Below are positions 1 through 11,163 of a DNA stretch of 64,000 bases, in pieces. The first letter of the stretch is position 1. Each line of letters opens with the position of its first letter. The translations under genes were made by a program, and so were the position numbers. The stretch comes from Calcarisporiella thermophila CBS 279.70 (lineage: Eukaryota; Calcarisporiellomycota), in the NCBI RefSeq assembly GCF_041956535.1, contig NW_027192201.1, forward strand, positions 284,060 to 348,059, read 5' to 3'. Below the pieces are notes generated by a model. The model had not been told where the DNA came from. It searched no databases and was given only the letters and a program-made list of their open reading frames with translations.

Positions 1-1
1 C

Positions 2-163
2 TCGGTACTATCAATGTCTCTCTACAAGGCTGGTCAGAAGCATTACCTGGGTGATTTTGACGAAGAAGTCTACCTTGGCTTTAACTTATATAGGAGACTT
101 CTAAATAGAGATACTTTGTTAAAAAAAAGGTCGTTAAGTCCAAGTGATGTTCCTCGTCTATAA
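2..163 (+). CDS. Possible C-terminal end of a gene entering from the left edge
   Basis: One frame is open from base 2 to a TAA at 161-163, about 53 codons. The composition looks protein-like, with a charged and aromatic stretch (KHYLGDFDEEVYLGF). I do not recognise a family. No splice sites are needed. The reading rests only on an open frame at the window edge in AT-rich DNA, where stops are frequent, so chance is unlikely but possible. The rest of the gene would lie to the left of the window. Confidence 0.25.
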   Translation, partial: SVLSMSLYKAGQKHYLGDFDEEVYLGFNLYRRLLNRDTLLKKRSLSPSDVPRL

Positions 164-1790
164 ATTATTAAGTTGGATATAAGTCCAAGGCGATGAAATA
201 TCCTTCCATTCAAAGCACTTAACTACAATACGACTTCACTGAATACTCTACCACCTATATCTGCTCCCTTCCCGGATTTAACGTCCAACATCTTCATCGC
301 TTATCCTATACATATTACAGGATTTGTTATTATTATTTTTCTTTTTCTCCTACTTCTACTTTCCTTTTTCCTTGAAAAAATAGGAAAGGTATGCACAATC
401 TTTGTATACCCCCTACACTTTACATGGATTTCTTGTTTTCTGATGTTTATCAATCTCCTTAATTAAGAACGCAAAAGGATACTTTTTAAAAAAGACCCTT
501 CTAACAAAAAAAAAACAGCTAGGTCGGTTGCTCTTCGGTGGCCTAGCCGCATAAGACCTTAGACACACCCGCCCATGAGGGTTTGTCGGATTATTTTTAG
601 AGCCCAATGGCTTTCAATAATATAGCAATAGGCAAGTAGTAAGCAATAACAAAAATAGGTAGCAAAACTCCTTAGGAGAAATAGAAAAAAAAAATGGTAG
701 GTCAGGGACAATACCTGGGTGAGTAGAAATCTATCCTGTCATTCCCTTCAGATTAAAATTATCTACTGGATGTAAAAAAATGCTCCCCGAAGAAGTGAAA
801 AAGCATGCCTAGATCGTAACTCTCATACTCCAACACGATAGTATGGACTAGTGCATATAAAAAGCAGCGACTGTATTCGTCAGGACGACTTAGTGCATTA
901 TGATATTGCAATCAAATATATCTTTCTATTCGAATTACTCATTACAATCAAAGGAAAGTGGGTACAATCACAGAGCAATAAAGATGAATATTCAAGCAGA
1001 AATGGGTAAAGAGCACACTAATCCAAATAGACGAGTGCCATGAGGTAGCATTGATTTCGAAGAAGCAAATAATACTTAGATTGACCGTTTCAGGCATGGA
1101 TCTTTTCAAAATTTATTCCTTAATTTCTAGTACTTTGTATTCTCAGAAAACTTTCTTTACTTGTATTGTATTAAATAAATAGCAGTGCACAAGTACTCGC
1201 ATCCAAAAAGGAAAAAAAAAAGGTTGTGGTTCTCATGTGGCATAGTAATTTAGGATCCCGGAGCCGAATTAATAAGATATGGGTTCGATTTCCGCAAGAG
1301 AATCCCGACCAAAAGTGGTTGCCAGGTCTTGCCAAAACTCAAGATATAACAAGCAGTGAATATTATGTGTTAGTATCTACGACGCACTACACAAAGTTCT
1401 TAATGTGGAACATAGAAAAATCCAAGATAGAGTTCGCGATGTGCGACAGAGACTGCGATATTACGTCCTTCAAATGCACATTTCTCCAACGTAATCGATC
1501 CGGGACGTCCAATCTCTAGTGGAAACTGTAATTTTATCCGCTATGCGAGAATGAAAGAATATACATTCAAAACATTTTTTTACTTGTAAATTTGGGATAA
1601 TAGTAATTGAAGCAGAAAGCCTTTGATATGCGAAGGAAACAAAAAACGAAACAAAAACAATGGATAAGAGCGAAGAATAACGCATTAATTGTGTAATCGA
1701 CGAAAAATATAAAAAGAAATAGCAACCATTTAGCGCTTGGTTTCTTATTTTCCTCCTCGCAAATTTAAATTGCTTGCAGCCATAATCGCT
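164..1790. other. AT-rich stretch without a recognisable gene
   Basis: I find no convincing exon series on either strand. The stretch lies between the left-edge fragment and the 3' end of the sterol reductase gene and holds only short chance frames. A segment near 1236-1320 looks faintly like a tRNA (A-box-like and TTCGA-like pieces) but does not fold as one. Confidence 0.5.
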
Positions 1791-3406
1791 CTAGTAGATG
1801 TACTATCAAGAAGAGGATAAAAACCCATCAGATTCAAGTGGAGAACAGGCTTTTGATATTCAAAAATACTCACAGGGATCAGCTTATACGGAACCAGCCG
1901 ACAGTATTCTTCCCAGTACTTTCCGTATTTTCCACGGCATCGCGTGTCGTCTCTCTGAATGCGGTGCAACAGTAAGATAGACATATACACGATATAAAAG
2001 TATGGCAGCAAGTGGGAAAATGAACATCCAAGGCACATTGCAAGTGAAATACACAAGTCGCCAACGTAGTTGAAATGGCGTGACAGGCCCCAGAAACCGC
2101 TCGCAAGCAAAATGCTGGAGTGCTTTTTGCCATCACTGGTGATGTACTCTGTGCGAACCATGCGCGGAGGCCGGCCCCAGATAAGACATTGCCCGTTGGT
2201 GCGGCGAACAATATCTTTTTGATGGTTCACTGCACGGAAAATGTAGTAACCCGCGAGACCAAGACTTAAGACGAAAAGGAAGTAAGGCATAGAGAGGTCC
2301 ACAGGGTTACGAACAAGGTAGTGAGATTGGAGAGTATACATGAAGGGAAGCCAGACTGAGTCGCCCCAAGCCAGGTAGAAACCGAAGTGATCATGAGCAA
2401 TATCTAAGACAACACATATGATATTAGGGCCACGTTAAATCTATCACAATACAAAACATACGTACCAATTGTACGTAGATACCAGTCCTCGTTGTAGAAA
2501 AAGTCGAGCACGTACACTGCGTGCAAAAAGTTCACTGCAATCATTGAGTTGGTCACGTAACCGATCTTTTGGTACTGGGCAGCGGCAAAACTCAAATTGA
2601 TTAATGTCCATGCAACAATACCGGGGCGGCCATTGTGGAAGAGTTTAAAGTCGAAGTATTTGCCAAATCGAGGATTGAATTCAATGCCCATCATCATATC
2701 ATAGACAATGGATCCAGAGAATTTACGGTCCTCAGGGTGGGATGGGAAGATGTATGCTTTAACGTACGAAAAGAAAGTCAATGCGTATCCGTAGATATTA
2801 GCCATTACGAGCAGCCCGCCCCAATTATCGTGCACAATGGAAGGAGACCACCATCCGAAGTAGAAAGCGCCTAGGACGAAAAGAGCGTGGGTAACGAACC
2901 AAGCAAGCAGCCCGTTGACCTAGATGACGAAATGAAAATCGAGTATGAATACACATTATGAAAATGAGGAGAAATTCTCAAATGAATGTTCGCACTTTAT
3001 ACGGGAGTAGATAGCCAGCCGGGGTCCTTTGCCCATAGCCAATCTTGGCGGGCAGAAATGCATACAGCGAGGCCTGGAAGAGCAGCCAGATGGTGAATAG
3101 TTTCACGGCTTGCCAGCTGAATTGGGGGAGACGAGCAGCGGCATACTGGGTTATGGATTTGGGATCCGTGGAGAGCTCGAGCAGCTCAGCGGCAGGGGCC
3201 AAGAGGCTACATCCATGATAGGTGCAGGCCGACCAGAAGTAGATGACCATCAGAGGGCAGGTGAGCATAATGACGCAGCACATGACCACGGTCAAATACG
3301 ACACATCGCGGTCTCGCCCCCAAGTCTTGCCCGTCTGAGCCTTGAGCTCGGCACTGGTGGAGGCTTGCGAGGAATTCGCGGTTGTACGCTTTCTTACTTC
3401 AGACAT
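1791..3406 (-). CDS. DHCR7: Sterol delta-7 reductase (DHCR7 family)
   Basis: Join of 3406-2996, 2919-2466, 2403-1874 and 1802-1791, giving 468 residues; the introns are 60 to 76 bases. The protein should reduce the C7-C8 double bond of sterols with NADPH in the ER membrane. It is many-spanning. It matches the DHCR7 branch of the ERG4/ERG24 superfamily along its whole length: [76 protein letters not shown], and the family ending reached only after a 12-base last exon (LIPYIY). The start at 3406 gives a short charged N-terminus before the first membrane segment. It is not ERG24 (C14 reductase) or ERG4 (C24 reductase), because HDHFG and NGRPGIVAW are DHCR7-type. Most Dikarya lack this enzyme; Mortierella has one. 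Confidence 0.93.
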
Positions 3407-3843
3407 AGTTTGTGGAGAGGAAGAAAGACGTTGGGAAAAGAGATGAGAAAACCGACCGCACAAACTGTTGATATATTAGGTTCAAACAATGCACCAAGAT
3501 CTTGGGGGCACGAGATTCGAGGTCCGCAGGCTTGCAAATGGGTGCTCACGCTCTCGCTATTTCCTTGGTATTAGCAGCAATTTCTGGAAGGTTGGCCATG
3601 CTTGAAACCACGCCGGAAAAAAGGCTTTTCCAATTACAAGTGCGGGTGGCTGCTGAGTGGACTGAGCACCGTGAGAATTAGAATACAAACTTTTTAGGTT
3701 ATATTTTCCATGAAGATAAACGGAGAGAACAGAGCAAAAGAAAATGTGCACTAGAAAAAAACTCTAAGAGGAAACCCGCCAAGACAAGCATCTCTTGGGC
3801 CGAGAAGACTAAAATCCACAAGAAAGGAGAAAAAAGAGAGCCG

Positions 3844-5267
3844 CTACTGCTTATCCTTCTCTTGATCCTTCTTCTCCGCGTCTTTTTGCATTGCGCTGCG
3901 AACACGTGGGTCGCTTGTGTCCACTCCTGGCAACGAGCCGATGACGGAGCTCATGTCGCCCTCCCCTCCCATTGACATTGCAATTGCCCTTTGCATCTGC
4001 TCTTCCTCGTCCATCTCAACGTCCTCTCCATCCTGTGATCAAAAGCAGAGAAAAGCACAAGGCTATGAGTCAGAAATCCTCAGCCCAATTCACGGTGAAC
4101 AAGAAGCTTACGTGACCAGGCTCAGACATGGCAAGGGCTTGGGCAAGCATGTCATCTTCCGACTGTTCTACCCCGCCGCTCGCTGCAGGTGCATTCTCTG
4201 AAGTACTTTGGCCGACTTGTTCTGTCTTGGGCTTTCCCTCTTCACTGGCTGCTTTCGCTGCGGCCTCTTGGCGAGCTCGCTCCTCCTCCATGGAAATGCG
4301 CAGTGCCTAAAAAAGGACATGGATATTATCACGCACACCAGTAGACAAACTATGAGCTTATAGTTACAAGTGCAAGTTCAGGATCAAGATTCGGGTCGAC
4401 GCCAAATTCAAATTGTCCAGCTCCACCAGATGAAAATCCAGGAGGGGCTCCATCTTCTCCGGCGATTATCGGCGAGGTGATGAGCATATCGCTTAAAATA
4501 TGTGGCCCAGGAGGGATATTCACAAGGTGGCTTTACATACAGCAATTAGTAAGTAAGCTATTCATAACCCGTACTGACGATATAAAAAACAATATACCTG
4601 TTATCCCCGCTGTTCACTGTATTAATGAATGCCTCCAACTTCGCAGTATTCAATGTCTCCTCTCCAAAATTGATAATGTCAATAGCGACGTTATTCTTTT
4701 TCATTTTCTTTGCAAGACGAACAAGCGTTTTCTCGTCAGCATCTACTGGGCTTCCGACAAAAGCAATCACACGTTGACGCTGGTTTTTGTTTTGCCGGTG
4801 TTTTAAGGCTAGCTGTGCTACTTGGATGCCAGTGAGGAAATTTGCGTGCCCAGCAATTCTAACCTCATGCAATGCCGAAAGTATTTTTCCAATATCAGAG
4901 GTAAGAGTTACTAGAACCTCCGGACTAAATGAAAAAAGAGAAAAGAAAAATGAATACCAAGGCAAAAATTGAAAATGAATAAAAAAAAGTTACCTCTTTC
5001 CTGCCATCGTCATTAATCCAACTGTATTTTCAGGATTCGACTGAGTCTTTGCACCGAAAATTAAATTTACTGCGTCTGCTTGAGCCTCGATCCGAGTGGG
5101 TGTGTAATCTCCATTACGCATCCACTCTGAATTATCCAATCTAAGGTATATAGTGAAATCGAAAATAAGACAAAATCCTTGAAATCAAGATTGCCTCCTA
5201 ATAATGAATGCTATCTTCCCCAATATAATCAAAGCACTTACACAATCATAGTTGCCTCTAGAACCAT
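3844..5267 (-). CDS. RPN10: 26S proteasome ubiquitin receptor Rpn10
   Basis: Six exons: 5267-5242, 5140-4994, 4924-4598, 4530-4368, 4306-4112 and 4032-3844; 348 residues. The subunit sits at the junction of base and lid of the 19S particle and binds polyubiquitin. The VWA domain fills about residues 1-190 (start [20 protein letters not shown]; later [20 protein letters not shown]). Ubiquitin-interacting motifs follow near 217-230 ([16 protein letters not shown]), near 270-284 ([12 protein letters not shown]) and near 295-307 ([12 protein letters not shown]). Three such motifs is more than yeast (one) and similar to larger animal and plant forms. Upstream, 141 bases before the start, lies an exact PACE element. 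The gene is head-to-head with the RF2 gene. Confidence 0.96.
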
Positions 5268-5407
5268 TTTCGCTTGTGTTTAACTCGACCAACCCAAAAT
5301 GCTTCAGATACAATAAAAGACGCGAAAAGACAATGACAGAGATCAAAGGAGACTTAATTCAGGCGTGCGTCAGCATGCTAAACTGCCCTCGACTTGATTA
5401 TTGTTTG

Positions 5408-5416
5408 TTTGCCACC
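5408..5416 (-). promoter_or_regulatory. PACE proteasome control element upstream of RPN10
   Basis: The minus strand reads GGTGGCAAA, the exact yeast proteasome-associated control element bound by Rpn4. It is oriented as in yeast and lies 141 bases upstream of the RPN10 start codon. The 178-base space between RPN10 and the RF2 gene (5268-5445) must hold both promoters. An exact 9-mer on either strand of so short a region has roughly a 0.1 percent chance of arising randomly. Which factor would bind it here is unknown. Confidence 0.65.
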
Positions 5417-5445
5417 AATTCAAATTTACATTAACGTAAAAAATA

Positions 5446-7097
5446 ATGTTGAGCATACAATTTTCCAGCCTGCATCGATGTACTAAATGGGTTGCTCACG
5501 TTGCTCGACCGACCATTTTATACTTTTGCAAATACAGTACATCCACAGTTCTTGTAGAACTGCACTCTGCTTTCAATTCCCTTCAAAAGTCGCGTGATTG
5601 GGCGTCTATTCAACACGAGATTCAGAGCTGTCAATCTGCTCTTGAGGTTACTTTCGAAAGCTCAAAAACGATTTTCTGGATTCAATTCATTTACTGGCTA
5701 TTTTAGTCTGGAGAAATTTGGGACAACAATGCTGAGCTTGCTACAAACTTACAACAAAAAATTTCCACCCTTTCGATGGAGTTTGAGCAGCAACAACAAT
5801 TAGTAGATCGTTACAAGCAGTACACTGAGCTTTGGGGTAATCTTCGGGATTTCTTCTTTTCCATGCTAGTGTGACTATTACATATTAATATCTTATACTA
5901 AAGAGCTAGCTCACCATGGAAAAGATTCCGCTTTTGTTGAAGAAATTGAAAGTGATATCTTGATATTGAAAAACCAAATGAAGGATTTTGTATTCCGAAC
6001 TTTAGCGTGAGTTACTAAAATCATGGTATCTGTTTCTTCAAATAAGTTAATTCGAATAACATCAATTTAGACGAGAAAAAGAGGATTCTATGGGATGCTT
6101 GATTCAAGTTACTGCAGGAGCAGGAGGGGTAGACAGCTGTGATTGGGCTGAAATGCTGACTAAAATGTATGAACGTTGGGCGCAAAATAAAGGGTATAAT
6201 GGTAGTTGAAAGTGAATAATGAAAGACTGACAATAGCTCGTGTTCACTTTGCTTGTACTGTGTATAGTTGAATGGCTAGATTGCATCCAAAGTGATACAG
6301 CAGGATATCGCTCTGCTATTTTATCGCTAAGGCACGAATTCGCTTTTGGTTGGATCAAGCACGAGGCGGGGATTCATCGCCTCGTACGTATATCACCTTT
6401 TGACAATCAGAACAAACGCCACACCAGTTTTGCTTCCGTAACGACTTATCCATTGCCTCTAGATCACAGCAAAATTGAGAAGATTCTAGATATCCCATCA
6501 GAAGATTTAAACATAGAAGTATTCAAAAGTGGAGGTGCAGGAGGACAACATGTAAATACAACGGATAGCGCGGTGAGAATTACGCACCTACCAACTGGAA
6601 TTATTGTACAGGTAAATCCTTGTGTGTTTTTTTTTTAAGGGTATACAACGAAAAAACCGCTCTCTATCCTTTAGTGCCAAATTGATCGATCCCAGCACCG
6701 AAATCGAAAAACAGCAATGCAGATCCTAAGGGCACGGCTACAGGATTTAGAAATGAAAAAACGGTAAATTCACTGTCATTACTGAAGATTTACGCTGTGC
6801 TCGACTAGCATTCAATTTTTTTTTCTTTTCAAGAGAAACAGAAAAGCTGAAACACCACCTTGCACTTCCAAAGAATGCATGGAGTTCTCATATCCGCTCA
6901 TATGTCCTGCATCCATACCAGGTTCATTTCGGCATTTGTTTTATAAAGAGCAAGCTAAACCTTACCTTGTTATTTGGTAGATGGTTAAAGATCTAAGAAC
7001 TCTTCACGAATCAAACGATGTCCAGGGAGTGTTGGAAGGCCGAGAACTTGACGGCTTTTTAGAAGCCTCCTTGAGACACTTTGGCGGAGTGAATTAG
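5446..7097 (+). CDS. Mitochondrial class I release factor of the RF2 (PrfB) type
   Basis: Eight exons: 5446-5646, 5707-5836, 5904-6006, 6071-6201, 6268-6611, 6675-6763, 6834-6921 and 6981-7097; 400 residues. It should release peptides at stop codons in mitochondria. The first 40 or so residues are basic and lack acidic residues, as in a mitochondrial presequence. The body is RF2-like, not RF1-like: DWAEMLTKMYERWA near 165-180, the codon-reading tripeptide SPF at about 231-233 (GIHRLVRISPFDN), GGQ at about 280-282, and IRSYVLHPY near the end. In bacteria SPF reads UAA and UGA, while RF1 has P-x-T. Spliceosomal introns exclude bacterial contamination. Fungal mitochondrial factors normally belong to the RF1 type, because UGA usually means Trp there. 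Confidence 0.92.
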
Positions 7098-7240
7098 AAA
7101 TAGATGTCGCATTCTATTCATTTAATAATAATAGCAATCAAATATAACTATACTTATACTATGACTATACTTTGATCTTATCGAATTAACCGGGAAATAT
7201 TGGGTGACCATATTGAATTTTCAAATTGTTGAAAAATAAT

Positions 7241-7473
7241 TTAAATGGCAATTAGATTGCGTTCAAAGAAACGCAAATCTTCAAAGCAATCGTTTACATA
7301 AGCACATACTCTCTGCAGATGATTCGAAAGAACGACTTGTATACCGCTAGGGTTTCTATAAGAATATAATAAAAAATTGAATGGCAATCCTTAGTGATAA
7401 ACTACGCTTGGAATATTGAAATTTTTACCGATCATAAATTTTGTAGAATTTTAAAACTGTTTCGTGGATTATC
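7241..7473 (-). CDS. Last two exons of a small unrecognised gene
   Basis: Two exons read cleanly on the minus strand: 7473-7429 and 7355-7241, ending in TAA at 7241-7243. They join in frame across a 73-base intron (GTAAAA...TATAG). The product ends HLQRVCAYVNDCFEDLRFF followed by a short tail; it looks helical and protein-like. The upstream exon or exons are not clear. One option is a short exon ending near 7575 (ATGCATTTAGCG...GT|GTACAA), which would keep frame but gives an odd N-terminus. I do not recognise the family. A small helical subunit of a larger complex would fit, but that is a guess. Confidence 0.35.
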
Positions 7474-7858
7474 CTAAGTTAGCTATCTGTCTCGATCTTT
7501 GAGATGGGACGAGCGAAGGCATTGAAAACCTTTTATCATGTATACAATGATTCATATAAAGTTGTACACACAGCAAATCGCTAAATGCATCGAAATAAAT
7601 TCATGCTTCTTTTATAGTTATGATTCATGCGATTAGATCTTATCAAAATGTCTAGGCCAGTTGAGTAATCAACAAGGACGTTGCACGGTATATAATCTGG
7701 TAGAGAATGAATGAAAAAGCAATGCGATGTATAGCAATAAAAAAAAACTGCTATTTATATTTCCTAATTAAATAATAAATAATCAAAAAACGCAAGGTAA
7801 TGCGGAAGTTGTCCAACGTATGAGCACATTTTACATTTTGTATAATACTAAAAAGTTC

Positions 7859-9342
7859 CTAGTCTTTCATCTTATCATGGTGCTGCACCATTTCTTCCGA
7901 CTTTCGCTTCTTTCTCGAGTAAGCCAGAAAAGCATGTGTGTTAATGAAGCTGAAGAGCATAATACCCACCCATACTCCGAACAGGATAAAAATCCACAAG
8001 ACATCTTGGATATGGAATGCGAGCAATCCGAGGTAAACATTCGCCATGGAAAGCAGGATTAGCCCGTATCCAAAGAAGCGGTGCAGATGGTCCCGGAATG
8101 GAGTACGCTCACGTGCTGGATTGTATGTGCGATCGATGTAGATCCCAAGGAGGGCTTGAAGGAGAGTCGCCACGAAGACGGTCATGCCGATAATCTTGAT
8201 AGGCGGTAAAATGCACAATTCAATCATAAATCAATGGATAGATAAGAAAAACTTGCGCTACCTTGTGGGGAGTGTTGAAGTGGCGTCCCTTCGTTGCAAC
8301 ATAGCCCAGCGCAAACCCAATGGTCGTCAATGATACGCCAATCACCCCCATTATTGTCCAGTGAGACGGGAACCAGGCAGGACCCAATACAGTTCGCAAA
8401 AACCGCGGGATAAAGGCCCCAACGGGAGCTGCTACCATCCATACCACTGCCATCACGATCCCATGCCAAAAGGCCATACTTCCTATATCCTTTGTGAGAC
8501 GATGCGTTCCGGTCATACCAGCTTCAGTTAAGACTGCCTCGAATCGTCCAAATCCGGTGTGAAAAGGGACGCTGACAGTATAGTTTCCAACGGGCCGCTT
8601 CTTCGCCACCGCCCATAGCCAAGGCTGTTTTATGCCTGGAATAACAGCTATATCTGCGGAGTCATTGGTGTTAAGCAGCCTACGGAATGTGACCGTTTGC
8701 CTGCCGTTATAAAGCCCGGTTTTCTCTGGAACGAGGCGGGCATCTTGTTTTCGATCGTATGGCGGCTGAGTGTATGCATATGCCATCCGGTCAGAGATTG
8801 TATAGTTAGAGAATGTAGTGTTGTCGTTACTCCAGGCAACGATCACGTCAGAACCCTCCATATAGTCTCCCAGGCCAACACTCAAATAACTATACACAGG
8901 CCAAATTAATATGGAGACGAGCAAGTCCATATTGGCTGCTAAATTACCCTATGTCCAATGGCGCTGTCATGGTTACCTCGAACTCCTGCGCGTCCCTCAA
9001 CACCCTTCCCGTGACACAGAAGTCACCATCTGAAAAACAGAGTTCCTCTGCTGCAACTGGAGAGAGCCCTTGGAGAGTTTGGGTAAAAGTATTAGCTAAT
9101 TTGGCAACTCTATTTCAATAGCACTGTACAAGCAGATTGAATAAGCTCCGATAAATCGATTCGCCATGACACCATCTTCTCTTCCATATGCAAAAGGAAG
9201 GAGCGCGCCCCCAGATAAGAGAGAGGCAGCATCTCATAGAACAAAAGCAAAGAAAAGAGAAGCAGAGATCGCCCCAATTACCTGCAATGGATCCCGACAA
9301 AACAAATAGAGAAAAGATGGTAAGGAATATCTTTCCCCACAT
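7859..9342 (-). CDS. Secreted-type DOMON plus cytochrome b561 membrane protein
   Basis: Exons 9342-9282, 9095-8948, 8889-8262 and 8194-7859; 390 residues. It is a likely haem-containing transmembrane electron carrier at the cell surface or in endomembranes. Residues 1-20 form a signal peptide (MWGKIFLTIFSLFVLSGSIA). A DOMON domain follows to about 190 (YMEGSDVIVAWSNDN). Then come five hydrophobic segments of the b561 core with histidines in FWHGIV, SHWTIMG, NTPHKIIG and LHRFFGYG, fitting haem ligands. The basic tail ends in KMKD. The first intron is 186 bases, long for this region. The next intron removes a stretch that looks like its own start (MDLLVSI). An upstream in-frame ATG at 9372 would lengthen the protein by ten residues. 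Substrate and partner cannot be inferred. Confidence 0.85.
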
Positions 9343-10515
9343 GTGGAAAATGGGTAGATCGCAAAAGTGCACAAGATGAACGGTGAAATATATGTCTAGT
9401 GTCGGTAAAAATATTAAAATTGCCGGTAGGCTCCCCTAATGGTAGAATTGTACGAATTGATCAACTTAGCGTTGAGGGAAGAAAGAAGAAGGAAGAAAAA
9501 GAGGATTCCAGCTAACTCTCCCACCTTTATACTTTTAACACGATGCCGAATTTTAAGCCAAATTGCTCGTAAAATTACTCTAAAAACTATAATATGCAAA
9601 TCGTAACTCTTGCGTGATAAGAAATTAAAAATTTGGCGCAAAAGTAACGGACCGCTTCCTATCGGACAAGTCTCTTTTTCCTTTTAGGAGGAATGTCACG
9701 TTTAACCACACAGGCACAAGAGAGCACAACGAAGCAATGCTTATATTGGGAATTAGGAAAAGTGTATCTATTTAGGTTCTTTGATTTTTCGAGTTAAAAT
9801 TGTATATTGATCGCTATTTTGCCTGTAAAAAAAAGGACTGGAGCAATGAAAATGTATATATACGCGAGAATCCTCTTATAATGAAACCAGGGCAACAAAT
9901 CTGAGTTTGGAAAATATGGAGAATGAATAAAAAAGGGACTCGATGGCAAAGTCAGAGCTCTTTATACTAGTGGATAAAATTCATAGATTGACCATTGTTT
10001 GTAAATTTCTTGCTAAAGGGTACGACCAATTGAAGAGGCATGATTTCGGATGTTTAAAAAAAACATCCGAATTACTTTTGGTCTCATGATGCGAGTTCGG
10101 TATATATCCTAATGCTTAATTTCTATGATAGGAAAAATATAGAATAGAGAGTAAAGCCCAAGATAAAATCTAATTATGTAATCTAGTCAGCCACGTAGAG
10201 GTTGATCGCCAGTCGAGTGGAAAATTCGAAGTTAAACTTATGTCTTCAAGTCATCCTCGCACTGATAATGAAGAATGTAATTATTAATAGTAGGTGCTGG
10301 TTAAGATTTTAATCATGCGAATGGCATTGTCCGATAAGAGATGATCAGCCGCTGTGGAGAAATTGCTATCGATATCGTCAAATTTGATTTTTGAAAAGAA
10401 CTATATATATTCTAGAAACTTTACTGCCTCAGTTATTATAAAAGTTAATAAGACAAGGTGTATGATAATCATTTTATTTGGAGTAAAAAAAAAAGTATAT
10501 TATTACTTGGGTTAG
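9343..10515. other. AT-rich intergenic stretch with one perfect hairpin
   Basis: I see no supported gene here. A short plus-strand frame starting at 9692 (MSRLTTQAQES...) reads about 34 codons, and another frame up to about 9901 looks protein-like, but no acceptable intron joins them. The hairpin at 10045-10071 is listed separately. Confidence 0.5.
10045..10071. repeat. Perfect 11-bp inverted repeat with A5 loop
   Basis: The arms TTCGGATGTTT (10045-10055) and AAACATCCGAA (10061-10071) pair perfectly around five adenines. It lies between the b561 gene and the 3' end of EMC5. No U-run follows on either strand, so it is not a simple terminator. A mobile-element remnant or RNA hairpin is possible. 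Confidence 0.6.
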
Positions 10516-11048
10516 TTAGTTCAATCTTCCGCGATGATTGAAGGTGATAAATGATGGGCACGCGTTCACCTTTGCAAGAGTTCTATTTGATATGTAGGTA
10601 AGAAAAATATCGGAGCAAAAGAGGGATATTTCTCTCGTATAAGTCTCATTTCACTTACTGTTTCGCCATTTCGGTTTCCATCTTAATTTCTTTGAAAGGC
10701 CCTGTTACGAGGGTAATTCCCGCGATATATATTAGTACTGATAGTAGGCACTCTGCCATAATCTACAAATTATCCAAAATTGATATTAAATATATCAAAT
10801 ATTTTTAAGAAAAACCACTAACATCAATAGGAAGGACACTCTCTTGCTTATCCACCGCCTTCATGTACGCTAAATCTATATAAAGGTATCAGATTAGCAC
10901 TTTTCATTGAACACATCAACCATCCGCATAGGGTTGATGAAAAGAAATCAAAATTATAAAATGTACGCTCAAAGGTGGAGTAGGCGGAGTGCATCAGCAA
11001 CATAAATCCCACTATACATAAGGCACGTCCTGGCCAATTGGGTGCCAT
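10516..11048 (-). CDS. EMC5: ER membrane protein complex subunit 5 (MMGT1 family)
   Basis: Four small exons, 11048-10967, 10875-10823, 10762-10659 and 10582-10516, code for 101 residues. EMC5 is a core subunit of the ER membrane complex, which inserts tail-anchored and multipass proteins. The protein matches the family throughout: a start like MAP...GRALCIVGFMLLMHSAYS (first membrane segment), then KAVDKQESVLPID, a second membrane segment (CLLSVLIYIAGITLV), GPFKEI, and the ending FNHRGRLN, matching the animal FNHRGRVLF. The third exon would appear to stop (CAGTAA), but GTAAGT there is a splice donor and the true last exon carries the conserved FNHRGR. The gene is head-to-head with the Gemin7 gene, 115 bases apart. 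Confidence 0.9.
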
Positions 11049-11163
11049 TGTAGTCCAAGATCTCAATTCTAGAAGTACTGACAGAAAGAATGTCGAATTT
11101 GCTTTTGTTAATGAAGTAAGCCACCAATTTTCAAGTTGAAATTTCATATTATTCTCGTACACT

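Noticed and set aside
1226-1330. tRNA-like segment (TGGCATAGT and GGGTTCGAT pieces, paired ends GGTTCTC/GAGAATC)
   Set aside because: The D and T arms do not pair and no anticodon arm can be placed.
2404-2835. Sterol reductase read as ERG24 or ERG4
   Set aside because: The motifs [21 protein letters not shown] and the short aromatic C-terminal ending are those of DHCR7.
5446-7097. Bacterial contamination or recent transfer as the source of the RF2-like gene
   Set aside because: Seven spliceosomal introns of the local size class, a presequence-like N-terminus and AT content like its neighbours show a resident nuclear gene.
9692-9901. Small gene starting MSRLTTQAQES
   Set aside because: Two protein-like frames would need a 32-base intron to join, far below the size of other introns here, and no family is recognised.
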